Source: JBHIDJ01 sp046760105
Lineage (GTDB): Bacteria; Pseudomonadota; Gammaproteobacteria; Acidiferrobacterales; SPGG2
Length of the DNA stretch: 35,815 nucleotides
Direction of reading: 5' to 3'
Assembly: GCA_046760105.1 (NCBI GenBank)
Contig: JBHIDJ010000020.1
Location: 1 to 35,815 of the forward strand
The notes under the pieces: model-generated
The model's database searches: none
The model's input: only the letters and a program-made list of their open reading frames with translations
Told to the model about the DNA's origin: nothing
Shown here: piece after piece, positions 7,691-17,736 of the stretch
How positions within the stretch are numbered: the stretch's first letter is position 1
How the letters are laid out: each line of letters begins with the position of its first letter
Program-made: the position numbers and the translations under genes

Positions 7691-9697
7691 CTAGGCGTTG
7701 ATCAACTTGAGAAACTGAGTTTCATTGAGCGTAGGCACACCAAGCTCAGTGGCCCTGCTAGCCTTGGAACCTGGATCCGCGCCGACGACGACATAGTCCG
7801 TTTTCTTGGAGACGCTGCTGGTGACCTTCGCCCCGCGGGCCCGTAGTCTCGCTTTCGCGTCTTCCCGTCCCATCGCTGAAAGCGTGCCCGACAACACAAA
7901 GGTCTTGCCCCGCAAAGTCTGGGGCGCTCTAACCGCGATCTTGGCCAGCTTGACGCCCGATTTTAGCAGTTTCTTGATGACGCCCTTGTTATGCTTTTCG
8001 CGAAAGAAGGCATGGATATGTTTCGCGACCACGGGACCGACGTCCGACACTTGCTGAAGATCATCCGCACTCGCCTGCATGATCTTTTCCAGGCTGCCGT
8101 AGTGTCTCGCCAATGCCTGCGCCGTGGCCTCCCCGACCTCCCGTATGCCAAGGGCATAGAGGAAACGCGGCAGGTTTGTATTTTTGGTTTCTTCCAAAGC
8201 CTCCATCAAATTGGCAGCCGACTTTTCCCCCATGCGCTCAAGACACGCAACGTCTTCCGCCTTAAGGCTGTATAGATCGGCGACATCGTGCACCATCCCC
8301 TGCTCATCTAGCTGCTCCACCAGCTTGTCGCCGAGACCTTCGATGTCCATGGCCCGGCGCGAAGCGAAGTGACGAATGGCCTCGCGCCGCTGGGCAGGAC
8401 AAAATAATCCACCGGTGCAGCGTGCCGCCGCTTCGCCTTCGAGACGCACCACATCCGATCCGCAGATCGGGCACGTAGTGGGCATCTTGAAGCGTCTTGC
8501 GTTCTTCCGACGTTTAGCGCGCACCACGCTGACAACTTCGGGTATCACGTCGCCAGCACGCCGTACGATCACGGTGTCGCCGACGCGTACATCCTTGCGT
8601 TCGACTTCGTCCTGGTTATGCAGCGTCGCATTCGTTACCGTCACGCCGCCTACCACGACGGGTTCGAGCCGCGCCACCGGGGTCAACGTACCCGTGCGGC
8701 CAACCTGCACGCCGATACCGACGAGCTTGGTCATCTCTTCTTCGGCCGGAAACTTGTGGGCCACGGCCCAACGCGGCGCACGCGAAATGAAGCCGAGGGC
8801 CTGCTGTTGCTCAAGGGCATTAACTTTATAGACAACGCCATCAATGCCATAACCCAGGCGATCACGTCGGCCGAGCATTTGTTGATAATACGCAAGACAT
8901 CCCCGTTGACCCCGCACTACGCGTGTCTCCGGGCTGACACGTAGACCCCAGTCGCGATAGCGCATTAACAGATCATAATGGGTAGCCGGCAACGCGCCGC
9001 CTTCCACCTTACCCACGCTGTGAAAAAAAATCTCAAGCGGACGTCCTGCGGTAATACGAGGATCTAGCTGACGAAGGCTGCCGGCGGCTGCGTTTCGCGG
9101 ATTAGCAAAAGTCTTCTCGTCTTTTCCTTGCTGCTGGACGTTTAACGCTTGAAACCCGCTCTTGGTCATATACACCTCACCACGCACTTCGAGCACACGC
9201 GAATAGCCCTCTCCCATCAGTCGCAGGGGCACCGCATCGATGGTGCGTACGTTATGCGTCACGTCCTCGCCGGTAACACCATCCCCGCGCGTGGCGCCGC
9301 GCACGAGCCGCCCGTTTTCATAACGCAGGCTCACTGCCACGCCGTCTAGCTTAGGCTCGGCGATGTATTCAACAGACGCAATACCAAGGCGCTCGCGCAC
9401 CCGGCGGTCGAAGTCACCGATCTCCTCATCGCCAAACGCGTTTGACAGGGACAACATCGGTACGTCATGCGTTACCTTTGCAAACTCTGGCAGCGGCGTG
9501 GCGCCGACACGTTGCGCAGGCGAATCCGGCGTGATCAGCTCCGGATGCGTGTTCTCCAATGTCTGCAGTTCACGGAACAAGCGGTCGTACTCTGCATCTG
9601 GGATCTCCGGATTGTCGAGCACGTAGTAGTGGTAGTTATGGTAATTGATGAGCTCGCGCAGCCGGGCTGCGCGTTTGCGAAGGGCTTTCGCATTCAT
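7691..9697 (-). CDS. ligA: NAD-dependent DNA ligase LigA
   Basis: The essential replicative ligase that seals nicks using NAD+. The 668-residue product has the full domain order: the NMN-binding Ia domain (about residues 1-70), the adenylation domain with catalytic Lys116 in KLDG, an OB fold, a four-Cys zinc finger (CPICG then CTGGLFCP, about 405-432), helix-hairpin-helix repeats and a C-terminal BRCT domain (about 590-668). The start ATG overlaps the zipA stop by four bases. Confidence 0.97.
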   Translation of the reverse strand: MNAKALRKRAARLRELINYHNYHYYVLDNPEIPDAEYDRLFRELQTLENTHPELITPDSPAQRVGATPLPEFAKVTHDVPMLSLSNAFGDEEIGDFDRRVRERLGIASVEYIAEPKLDGVAVSLRYENGRLVRGATRGDGVTGEDVTHNVRTIDAVPLRLMGEGYSRVLEVRGEVYMTKSGFQALNVQQQGKDEKTFANPRNAAAGSLRQLDPRITAGRPLEIFFHSVGKVEGGALPATHYDLLMRYRDWGLRVSPETRVVRGQRGCLAYYQQMLGRRDRLGYGIDGVVYKVNALEQQQALGFISRAPRWAVAHKFPAEEEMTKLVGIGVQVGRTGTLTPVARLEPVVVGGVTVTNATLHNQDEVERKDVRVGDTVIVRRAGDVIPEVVSVVRAKRRKNARRFKMPTTCPICGSDVVRLEGEAAARCTGGLFCPAQRREAIRHFASRRAMDIEGLGDKLVEQLDEQGMVHDVADLYSLKAEDVACLERMGEKSAANLMEALEETKNTNLPRFLYALGIREVGEATAQALARHYGSLEKIMQASADDLQQVSDVGPVVAKHIHAFFREKHNKGVIKKLLKSGVKLAKIAVRAPQTLRGKTFVLSGTLSAMGREDAKARLRARGAKVTSSVSKKTDYVVVGADPGSKASRATELGVPTLNETQFLKLINA

Positions 9698-10902
9698 GGA
9701 TTAAAAAACCGTAATGCCGTCTCGCTGCCAGGAACGACGCCCTCCGCACTCATGTCCGTAGCGAGTTGTCTTATCTGCCGTCGAATCACCGACAATCCTT
9801 CCTCAGTGAGCGGCCGTTTGTCTTGATCGATTAAACGTCCGTCGAGCATTTCGCAAAGACCGTTGGCGGTATGTGCCATCTTTTCGAAGACGCGCGCGGG
9901 CTCGTGAACACACGGGATCGTCATAAACAAGGTCAGACCCTCTGTGTGAAAGGTATCAAATGTTGTGGGATCAAACTCTCCGGGTTGATAAAGATTCGCC
10001 ATACTGAACAAATGCCGGCAGCTACCCGACCTTTCGTTTTTCATGTGGAATATGTTCATCGCACCGAGTTGCATACCAAGTTGTTGGGCTGCGTCTTCTA
10101 TTTCACGCCCGCTAAAGCGGCTGCCATTCTTCGCCACTACGTTTACGCTCGCGATCACATCGTATTTCTCAGCGAATTGCTGCAGTTCGCGGCCGCGTTC
10201 CAATGCCTGCTCGACTGTCATGGCCAGTCTCGTTCGTCGATTAAGCGCATCGGCAAGCTTTAGGGCCACCTGCAAAAAAGCGTTCAGCTCTGATTCCTCG
10301 ATTGGACCGTTGCTGTCTGCCATTTGGATTGTCAGCGCGAGGTCGCTGTACTGGGCGTCTTCGCCATCACGCTCAAGCGGTGACCACCGCCCCACTAGAT
10401 AATGCAGTCCATATAACTGTCGCGGCTTCTCAAGCACGTACTCGTTTTGTTTGTAGACGCCGAGCGCGCTGTCACGCATCACTGGGCCGCGCCCGGGCAG
10501 GTGGACAATAAAATCGATCTTGGGATTGGGCCCATGATTCTGGCCGACCGGAAAAAGACCTTCGACATGATTCACGGCCGTGCCCAAATTCAGTGGCATC
10601 ACCGCTGCCCGCTCCAGCCTTTCCAGCTCGCGGTAGATGGGAGAATCGCGCGTGGTCGTTGATTCCGACACTGAATCGTCGGACTTCAGCGACTTTTTAT
10701 CGAGATCTGTTGGCAACCTCGGATTGATATCAAGGCGCGGCCGGGCTGACCTCGATCGGTCGCGCGCCCTGTCCGACTTTTGCTTGGTACGCGTGTTTCT
10801 GTGTTCGCGCCTTCTGCTCAAGCGCACCTTGTCATAGGTGCTGATGGCGACGGCTGCAATAACAATTGCGCCAATAAGCAACAGCGCATTTTGCAGGTCC
10901 AT
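9694..10902 (-). CDS. zipA: Cell division protein ZipA
   Basis: ZipA anchors FtsZ filaments to the inner membrane at the division site. The 402-residue protein has an N-terminal transmembrane anchor (ALLLIGAIVIAAVAIST, about residues 6-22), a basic charged linker rich in Arg/Lys and Ser (about 27-90), and a C-terminal ZipA domain that binds the FtsZ tail. Landmarks of that domain are LTLFMTIPCVHEPARVFEKMAHTA and a final DMSAEGVVPGSETALRFF. The start overlaps the smc stop by one base (TAATG). This gene is a strong marker of Gammaproteobacteria. Confidence 0.92.
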   Translation of the reverse strand: MDLQNALLLIGAIVIAAVAISTYDKVRLSRRREHRNTRTKQKSDRARDRSRSARPRLDINPRLPTDLDKKSLKSDDSVSESTTTRDSPIYRELERLERAAVMPLNLGTAVNHVEGLFPVGQNHGPNPKIDFIVHLPGRGPVMRDSALGVYKQNEYVLEKPRQLYGLHYLVGRWSPLERDGEDAQYSDLALTIQMADSNGPIEESELNAFLQVALKLADALNRRTRLAMTVEQALERGRELQQFAEKYDVIASVNVVAKNGSRFSGREIEDAAQQLGMQLGAMNIFHMKNERSGSCRHLFSMANLYQPGEFDPTTFDTFHTEGLTLFMTIPCVHEPARVFEKMAHTANGLCEMLDGRLIDQDKRPLTEEGLSVIRRQIRQLATDMSAEGVVPGSETALRFFNP

Positions 10903-13900
10903 TACTGCACGGCCATTTCCAAGGCCTCATCGATATCGACGGCGACAAGGCGTGAGACGCCGGGCTCCGTCATGGTTACACCGATCAACACCTTAGCGGT
11001 TTCCATGCTGATCTTGTTGTGGGTGACGTAAATAAGCTGCGTCTTGTCTGACAGTGTGCGAACTGTTTCACAGTACCGTTCTACGTTTGCATCATCGAGC
11101 GGTGCATCCACCTCATCCAGCAGACAAAATGGTGCCGGGTTGAGCTCAAACAGGGCGAACAATAAGGCTACCGCGGTCAACGCCTTCTCACCGCCCGAAA
11201 GCAGATGGATAGTACTGTTGCGTTTCCCTGGCGGCCGCGCCATTACCGTGACACCTGTGCTCAAGAGGTCACTTTCCGTAAGCTCGAGGTAGGCATTACC
11301 GCCACCAAATAGGCGTGGGAAGAACGACTGAAAGCCGGTGTTTACTTTGTCGAATGTCTCCTTGAATCGCGCACGTGATTCACGATCCATCTTGCGCATG
11401 GCATCTTCGAGCGTCGCAAGCGCTTCACACAGGTCTTCGTGTTGCTTGTCGAGATATCCCTTACGTTCAGACTGCTCTTCATACTCCTCGATCGCTACAA
11501 GGTTGATGGCACCAAGCCGCTCAATGCGTGTTTGCAGGGCCTCAATGTGTGCATGCCAAGAGTCTTCTGACGCCTCGGCAGGCAGACCATCGATGACATC
11601 GCCCAATACAAAGCCGCCCTCGGTAACTTGCTCTGCCAAACTATCGCGCCGCACAACAAGCTCTTGCCGGCTTACGCGCGCCTCCTCATGCGCCTGGCGA
11701 ATCTCTTGGACTTGGCTCTCCTGCTGGGCGCGCGCCTGCTCCTGTTCGCGCAGACCCGTGTCAAGATCGGCTACTTTCTTGCGCGCTTCGTTTAACCGGC
11801 TCTCTACTTCCAGGCGTTTGCTCAGAAATTCTTCCAGGCGCTCTTTAAGCTCCGCTCCCGGGTCACTGTTGTCGGCCACGAGCTTTTCGAGCTCTCCACG
11901 CCGTGTCACCAGTTGCTGAAGCTGACCCTCCAGCCGGGTAATACTTTCACGTGTAGACTCAAACGCCGTCTGCATTCCCTGTCGTTCGACTTCCAGACGG
12001 TGTACCGCCTCGCGTGCCTCCACCGCCGTCGTGCGCGCTTGTTCAAGCTCTGCTTGTAAGGAATCACGTTTTTCCAGCAACTCCCGGCGACGTCGGTCTT
12101 GCGCACCCGTCTGCGTTTCGGCTTCTTGCAAAAGCCGCTGCGCCTCACCGAGTTCATTGCTGTCCCGCTCAAGTTGTGTGCGAACTTCATGCTGCTCTTG
12201 ATCGAGCTGCTCTGCGCGCGCCTGAAGCTGTACAAGTGTCGCCTCTTTATGTGCTCTTTGTTGATGAAATGCGGTGCGCTCCTGGACCTGTTCGCTCAGC
12301 TGCCGACGCGACTGCTCACGCTCCTGCTCCAGTTTTTCTAGCCTTGCCTGAAACGCCGCGCGCTCGCGGCTGATCGCGTCAAGCTTTTCATCAACAACAC
12401 TCGACTGACTAACAAGCTCCTCGATCTCGCGCTCGCGCGCCAGCATACCACTATGGTGATCTTCACCACTTGCCAGGCTCAACCAGTTGCGACCAACCCA
12501 GGTGCCGGCGCGGGTTACAATGGATTCATGCGGGGCGAGATGCGTACGCATTGTCAGTGCCTGGTCTAAGTCATCGCTGACAAAAATCCCGGCTAACAGC
12601 GAAGTCAGGTTAGCGTCTGCCTGCACTTTGTCTAACAGCGCAGGTTGGTTGCTGTCTGGACGATCGGAGCCGTCCTCAAGATCTAAGATCGACAACCGCT
12701 TTTGGCTCTCGTCGCGCAGATCGCGTGCGAAGCGAGCGAGGTTCTTCACGCATACAGCTGTCAGGTTGTCGCCCAATACGCGTTCAACCGCACGCTCCCA
12801 GCCTGGTTCCACCTTCAGTAGACCCGCAAGTCGCGGCGCTTTGTCGAGACCTCTTTGTGTCAACCATTCATGGAGTGCGGTGTCGTCTTTAGACTCAGCC
12901 GCGGCCTGTAGCTCCCGCAACGATGTCAGGCGCGCGTTGCATTGGTGCTGCTCGCCACGTAGCGCTTCCAGTTCCTGCAGCGTCTTGGCATCCTGCGCTT
13001 GCGCCTCCTTGATTTGCCGTTCGAGATCTTCCAGCTGCTGTTCGCCACGCGCACAGGCCTCATCCAATTGATGGGCCCGGCTCTTTAGCGCATCCAAATC
13101 GACTCCCTGCCGTGCGCTCGCGATTTCCTTCGCCTCCTGGACCAAGCGACCTTGTCGCTCCGTAAGCTGTTTCGTATGTTGCTCTAGCTGTTGGATGCGC
13201 GCTTGCTGAATCTCCCGCACCGTCGCCGGTTCCGAAGCAACTTCCGCGAATACATTCCAGTCGGCCTGCCAGCCAGTTGTGGCCTGTTCACAGCGCTGCA
13301 AGGCCTTGGCCGTCTTGTCTTGCTGTTGCAGCGTGTCATTGAGTCGTGGAGCGCTTTGCTCAAGTCCGTGACTCAGCTCCTCAAGCTTTTGCAGATCTGC
13401 CTCTAGATGCCTGCTCGCTTCACCCCACGACTGGTTCACTTGTTCAAACTCGCGCACTCGTTGGTTGTCCGTGTCGCGCGCATGTTGGATGGCCTGTTCG
13501 ACACTCGCAATCTCCGCGCCAATAGCATAGAACTCTGCCTGCACGCTGTTGAAACTGTCAGCAGCCTGGGTTTGTTCACTGCGAATCTTTTCGATCTTGG
13601 CTTCGATGGCGCGTTGCTCAGCGATCGCGCGTTCCAATGTGTTCTCTTGGGCAGCGATCGATCTGTCGGCCTCCTGCACCTGGGCGTCCAAACCACGCCA
13701 GCGCAGTGCCAGCCACTGCGCCCGCGTTAGACGTTCCTCCTGCTTCAGCTTTTTATATCGCGCCGCCGCCCGGGACTGTCTGCGCAGTCGTCTCAGCTGG
13801 GTTTCCAGCTCGGCGCGGATGTCCTCCACCCTGGCAAGATTCTCACGCGTATGCCGCATACGGTTTTCCGTCTCGCGGCGCCGTTCTCTGTACTTAGAGA

Positions 13901-14408
13901 TCCCCGCCGCCTCCTCGAAGAACACGCGCAGCTCCTCCGGCTTCGCCTCGACGATGCGCGACACCATGTCCTGCTCAATAATGGAATAGGCTCGCGGCCC
14001 GAGCCCGGTACCCAAGAACAGATCGGTGATGTCCTTACGTCGACACCGGGTTTTGTTGAGAAAGTACTCTGATCGCCCATCGCGCGAGGCCTCGCGCCGA
14101 ATCGAGATCTCAGCATAGCGCGCATACTGCCCCGGGGCGCTTGCATCGCTGTTGTCGAACAGCAGCTCCACCGAGGCACGGCCGACCGGCTTGCGCGCGC
14201 TAGAACCATTGAAGATGACATCGGCCATCGAATCGCCGCGCAGATGCTTAGCGGAGCTCTCGCCCATCACCCAGCGTATGGCGTCGATGATGTTAGACTT
14301 GCCGCAGCCGTTGGGGCCAACGATGCCGATCAGGTTGCCAGAGGCAGGGACCGTGGTGGGGTCGACAAAGGATTTGAATCCGGAAAGCTTTATCGACTTA
14401 AGACGCAT
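10902..14408 (-). CDS. smc: Chromosome segregation ATPase Smc
   Basis: The 1168-residue ATPase of the Smc-ScpAB condensin. The N-terminal head has Walker A GPNGCGKS at residues 31-38. Long coiled coils rich in Gln, Glu, Arg and Ala flank a hinge at about residues 510-650. The C-terminal head has the ABC signature LLSGGEKALTAVALLFALF and Walker B FCLLDEVDAPLDD. Its presence, with scpA and scpB, means this organism uses Smc-ScpAB rather than MukBEF. It is the first gene of smc-zipA-ligA and has a GGAG ribosome site four bases before the ATG. Confidence 0.97.
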   Translation of the reverse strand: MRLKSIKLSGFKSFVDPTTVPASGNLIGIVGPNGCGKSNIIDAIRWVMGESSAKHLRGDSMADVIFNGSSARKPVGRASVELLFDNSDASAPGQYARYAEISIRREASRDGRSEYFLNKTRCRRKDITDLFLGTGLGPRAYSIIEQDMVSRIVEAKPEELRVFFEEAAGISKYRERRRETENRMRHTRENLARVEDIRAELETQLRRLRRQSRAAARYKKLKQEERLTRAQWLALRWRGLDAQVQEADRSIAAQENTLERAIAEQRAIEAKIEKIRSEQTQAADSFNSVQAEFYAIGAEIASVEQAIQHARDTDNQRVREFEQVNQSWGEASRHLEADLQKLEELSHGLEQSAPRLNDTLQQQDKTAKALQRCEQATTGWQADWNVFAEVASEPATVREIQQARIQQLEQHTKQLTERQGRLVQEAKEIASARQGVDLDALKSRAHQLDEACARGEQQLEDLERQIKEAQAQDAKTLQELEALRGEQHQCNARLTSLRELQAAAESKDDTALHEWLTQRGLDKAPRLAGLLKVEPGWERAVERVLGDNLTAVCVKNLARFARDLRDESQKRLSILDLEDGSDRPDSNQPALLDKVQADANLTSLLAGIFVSDDLDQALTMRTHLAPHESIVTRAGTWVGRNWLSLASGEDHHSGMLAREREIEELVSQSSVVDEKLDAISRERAAFQARLEKLEQEREQSRRQLSEQVQERTAFHQQRAHKEATLVQLQARAEQLDQEQHEVRTQLERDSNELGEAQRLLQEAETQTGAQDRRRRELLEKRDSLQAELEQARTTAVEAREAVHRLEVERQGMQTAFESTRESITRLEGQLQQLVTRRGELEKLVADNSDPGAELKERLEEFLSKRLEVESRLNEARKKVADLDTGLREQEQARAQQESQVQEIRQAHEEARVSRQELVVRRDSLAEQVTEGGFVLGDVIDGLPAEASEDSWHAHIEALQTRIERLGAINLVAIEEYEEQSERKGYLDKQHEDLCEALATLEDAMRKMDRESRARFKETFDKVNTGFQSFFPRLFGGGNAYLELTESDLLSTGVTVMARPPGKRNSTIHLLSGGEKALTAVALLFALFELNPAPFCLLDEVDAPLDDANVERYCETVRTLSDKTQLIYVTHNKISMETAKVLIGVTMTEPGVSRLVAVDIDEALEMAVQ

Positions 14409-14481
14409 TAAGCTCCGTATGCGATCTGTGATTTCGCGGCGACGGTTGCGCTACAATTCAAAGTAACATATGGACGACTAA

Positions 14482-16431
14482 ATGCCTACCAACCCCAGCA
14501 AAACCCTCGAGACTTTCGAGAATCCGCATCCACAGCGCGATTATATTATCGCCATCGAAATTCCGGAATTCACCTGTCTTTGCCCGCGGACCGGACAGCC
14601 CGACTTTGCCACCTTGTACCTGCAGTACGTGCCTGACCAGAAATGCGTCGAGCTGAAGTCCTTGAAGCTGTATATCTGGTCTTACCGCGACGAAGGCGCA
14701 TTCCACGAGGCCGTCACCAACACCATTTTGAATGATTTGGTGGCCGCGACCAAGCCGCGTTACATGCGGTTGCGTGCCAAGTTTCGGGTCAGGGGTGGGA
14801 TCTACACGACGGTGATCGCGGAACACCGTAAACCCGGCTGGGTGCCACCGCCGCCGCCACCGGATTATCTGCCACGCTGGCCACAGTCGTCCGTGACCTC
14901 AGGTTCACAGGAGCAAGAGCAAGCTGCCACCCCCCAAGCAACGAGGCAAACGACCGCCACCGGGGTCGCCGTTCACAGCCAGTCGGTAGACGAGCCACAC
15001 CTGCTTGCCGCTGATGACGTGGAGCATATAGAACTCGACGCGCTTTCCGCGCCGCAAACTGAGGCGCAAGCGGTGTCACGCTTGGCGCAAAAACCGTCCG
15101 GCACCACGGAGCGGAGTGCACCCGTTTACATCGGCCTCGATCTCGGCACGACGGCGTGCCGTGCGGTCGCGATCGATAAGAATCGTGAAATCATCGCGCA
15201 GGCGCAGACGTTGATCCCGGCGCCGCTACGAAACAACGAGCAGGTCACCCAGGATCCGACACAATGGTGGAAGGCAGTCAATGCGAGCATAAGGCAACTG
15301 TTGGCGAAGATCGATCGAACTCGGGTCCGTGCGCTAGCTGTGAACGGAACCTCCGGCACCCTGATGTTATGCGACGAACAAGGCCACCCGGTTGCGCCGG
15401 CGTTGATGTATAACGATAGTCGCGCACTGGACCAAGCCGACGCAATCGGGCAGCTTGCCGGGCGTGATTGTGGCGCCCAGGGGGCGACCAGCAGCCTCGC
15501 TAAGCTCCTGTGGCTGCAAAGCAAAAACATGGACAGAAAGGCCAGGTACGCGCTGCATCAGGCCGATTGGATCGTGGGGCGTCTAGCCGGCTCGTGGGGG
15601 CACAGCGATTACAACAATTGCTTGAAACTCGGGTTCGACGTGCAAAGCCTGCAATGGCCTCAGTGGTTCGCCCAACTCAAGGTCAACGAGGGCTTGCTGC
15701 CGATCGTACACGCCCCAGGGGAAGAGCTAGGACCCCTGAGCAGCAAGACGGCAGCATCCTTCGGCTTGCCCCCAGACACGCGCGTGGTTGCCGGCACAAC
15801 CGATGGGGTGGCGGCGTTCCTGTCCGCAGGCACGACGGCGTTGGGTCAGGGCGTCACATCGCTGGGCGCTACCCTGGTGATCAAGCTGCTGTCTGACACT
15901 CCGATCTTTTCGCCTGAGCACGGTGTCTACAGTCACCGGTTAGGCAGACGCTGGCTTGCTGGTGGTGCGTCAAATAGCGGTGGCCACGCACTCCTGCAGT
16001 ATTTTGATACAGCGCAGATGATCGAAATGACACCGCAGCTCAACCCGGAAAACTTTACCGGTCTTAACTACTACCCGCTACCAGAGATCGGCGAACGATT
16101 CCCCACAAATGACCCCAAGATGCCACCGAAGCTCGAACCGCTTCCCCCCGATACCGCCACCTTCTTTCAAGCCATGCTTGAAGGCATTGCGCGTATAGAG
16201 GCCGAGGGTTACCAGGTGCTTGCCCAACTTGGTGCGCCCGCATTGACGGAAGTACGCACAACCGGCGGTGGCAGCCGGAATCGGGCATGGGAGCGCATAC
16301 GTGAACGCATGCTTGGCGTGGAAACCAAGCGGGCGCGCCATGGCGTGACGGCTTACGGCACCGCCTTAGTCGCGGCCGGCATCATCGATAAGACGTTCGT
16401 GCAACAGCCGCGTACGGGCACCTCCGGTTGA
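14482..16431 (+). CDS. Fusion of QueF-type preQ0 reductase and D-ribulokinase-type FGGY kinase
   Basis: One uninterrupted 649-codon frame carries two enzymes. Residues 1 to about 120 are a type I QueF (NADPH-dependent 7-cyano-7-deazaguanine reductase, queuosine pathway), with the thioimide Cys34 in CLCPRTGQPDF, Asp41 seven residues on, and the NADPH motif ELKSLKLY at 57-64. A Pro/Gln/Ala-rich, probably flexible linker spans about 125-210. Residues from about 213 on are an FGGY kinase with GLDLGTTACR, DWIVGRLAG, the catalytic-Asp motif TTDG (Asp441), YSHRLGRRWLAGGASN and GGGSRNRAW. This second half closely matches the plant/cyanobacterial D-ribulokinase (XK-1) type. Each half alone is about the normal length of its family. 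A TACAAT -10-like element lies at 14452-14457. Confidence 0.88.
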   Translation: MPTNPSKTLETFENPHPQRDYIIAIEIPEFTCLCPRTGQPDFATLYLQYVPDQKCVELKSLKLYIWSYRDEGAFHEAVTNTILNDLVAATKPRYMRLRAKFRVRGGIYTTVIAEHRKPGWVPPPPPPDYLPRWPQSSVTSGSQEQEQAATPQATRQTTATGVAVHSQSVDEPHLLAADDVEHIELDALSAPQTEAQAVSRLAQKPSGTTERSAPVYIGLDLGTTACRAVAIDKNREIIAQAQTLIPAPLRNNEQVTQDPTQWWKAVNASIRQLLAKIDRTRVRALAVNGTSGTLMLCDEQGHPVAPALMYNDSRALDQADAIGQLAGRDCGAQGATSSLAKLLWLQSKNMDRKARYALHQADWIVGRLAGSWGHSDYNNCLKLGFDVQSLQWPQWFAQLKVNEGLLPIVHAPGEELGPLSSKTAASFGLPPDTRVVAGTTDGVAAFLSAGTTALGQGVTSLGATLVIKLLSDTPIFSPEHGVYSHRLGRRWLAGGASNSGGHALLQYFDTAQMIEMTPQLNPENFTGLNYYPLPEIGERFPTNDPKMPPKLEPLPPDTATFFQAMLEGIARIEAEGYQVLAQLGAPALTEVRTTGGGSRNRAWERIRERMLGVETKRARHGVTAYGTALVAAGIIDKTFVQQPRTGTSG

Positions 16432-16457
16432 GTCGCTAGCGTGGGCGGCGCTTTCCG

Positions 16458-16952
16458 CTACTGCGCTCCGGAAGGCGTCTGGCCGCGCAATAACGGCTCG
16501 AGCTCCGATAGTGCGCGCTGGTACACATCGCGCTTGAAGTCAATGATTTGCTCGACCGGTGTCCAGTACTCCACCCAACGCCAGTCATCAAATTCCGGCT
16601 TCTTGCTGACGTCTAACCGCACGTGGTCCTCGTCGCCAACGAGCCGCAAGAGGAACCAGATCTGCTTCTGCCCCTTGAAGGACCTATTGCGTGAGCGTCG
16701 CAGAAACCGCCTCGGTATCTCGTAGCGCAGCCAGTCGCGTGTACGGCCGATTACCTCCACGTCAGATGCACGCAATCCAATCTCTTCCCACAGCTCACGA
16801 AAAAGGGCCTGTTCGATCGTCTCATTTGGCTTGACGCCACCCTGCGGGAACTGCCACGCGTCGTGTCCGCAGCGCCGCGCCCATAAGACTTGGTCACGCT
16901 GGTTGCACAAGACAACCCCGATATTGGGTCTGTAACCGTCTTCGTCGACCAT
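16458..16952 (-). CDS. rppH: RNA pyrophosphohydrolase RppH
   Basis: A 164-residue Nudix hydrolase that removes pyrophosphate from 5'-triphosphorylated RNA and so triggers mRNA decay. It aligns along its whole length with E. coli RppH: DGYRPNIGVVLCN, WQFPQGGVKPNET, Nudix box GVKPNETIEQALFRELWEEIG, then GQKQIWFLLRL and EFDDWRWVEYWTPVEQIIDFKRDVY. The frame is open upstream to 17039, but ATG 16952 (MVDEDGYRPN) matches the family start; a GTG 15 bases further upstream is possible. No strong Shine-Dalgarno site is visible. It converges with the queF fusion gene. Confidence 0.94.
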   Translation of the reverse strand: MVDEDGYRPNIGVVLCNQRDQVLWARRCGHDAWQFPQGGVKPNETIEQALFRELWEEIGLRASDVEVIGRTRDWLRYEIPRRFLRRSRNRSFKGQKQIWFLLRLVGDEDHVRLDVSKKPEFDDWRWVEYWTPVEQIIDFKRDVYQRALSELEPLLRGQTPSGAQ

Positions 16953-17072
16953 GTGCAGTCGTGTCACAAATAAACTAGAATTCCCGCAATTTTTCCATGA
17001 ACCGCGGTAGACGGCAATGTATGGTCTTTTGCTGTCCACAGCCGACCGGCGTACCTTAGGTTAACCGAAACG

Positions 17073-17726
17073 TTGAGTCTCGCCATCTTCGACCTCGATA
17101 AGACACTGCTCAATGGCGATAGCGATCACGCCTGGGGACAATTCCTTGTAGAGCGACAGTTAGTCGACGGCGACCACTATAAGCGAGAGAACGACCGCTT
17201 CTACCAGGCGTATCAGGCCGGTACCCTCGATATCCATGATTATCTCGCCTTCGCACTGCGCCCGCTTGCCGAGCATGATCGCGCGACGCTGGACGAGTGG
17301 CATCGAGAGTTCATGCGCTCCACAGTTTTGCCAATGATCACGCCGGCTGCACACAAGCTCATCGAGAAGCACCGCAGAGCCGGCGCTGTATTGATAATCA
17401 TTACGTCAACAAACGACTTCATTACGAAGCCTATCGCACGCGAACTCAATGTGGAGAATCTGATCGCCACTGAGGCTGAAGTGGTAGACGGGCGTTTCAC
17501 CGGCCGGGTCGTCGGCACGCCCTGCTACCGCGAGGGAAAAGTCGAGCGGCTGCGCACGTGGCTGGCGGGACATGGACTGACACTCGCCGACAGTTGGTTT
17601 TACAGCGATTCGCATAACGACCTGCCCCTGTTCGAGCTCGTCGATCATCCGGTGACGGTCAACCCTGACGACGAGTTGCGAGAGCAGGCACAGTCCCGGG
17701 GTTGGCCAATCATAAATCTCCCCTGA
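17073..17726 (+). CDS. HAD-IB family phosphatase (SerB-like)
   Basis: A 217-residue haloacid-dehalogenase-type hydrolase of subfamily IB, the group containing SerB and CicA. Motif I is FDLDKTLL with nucleophile Asp7 and Asp9, motif II is in IIITSTND, a motif III Lys is in YREGKVERL, and motif IV is SDSHNDLPLFE. A helical cap lies between motifs I and II. The substrate cannot be deduced; CicA-like and phosphoserine-type phosphatases are both possible. The start is TTG at 17073, since no other start codon in this frame precedes motif I. It is divergent from rppH across 120 bp. Confidence 0.85.
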   Translation: MSLAIFDLDKTLLNGDSDHAWGQFLVERQLVDGDHYKRENDRFYQAYQAGTLDIHDYLAFALRPLAEHDRATLDEWHREFMRSTVLPMITPAAHKLIEKHRRAGAVLIIITSTNDFITKPIARELNVENLIATEAEVVDGRFTGRVVGTPCYREGKVERLRTWLAGHGLTLADSWFYSDSHNDLPLFELVDHPVTVNPDDELREQAQSRGWPIINLP

Positions 17727-17736
17727 GGCCTGCTCG

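Noticed and set aside
11338..13071. Long plus-strand open frames opposite smc (11338-11919 and 12487-13071)
   Set aside because: They mirror the coiled-coil codons of smc, are Ser/Arg/Ala-rich and match no family.
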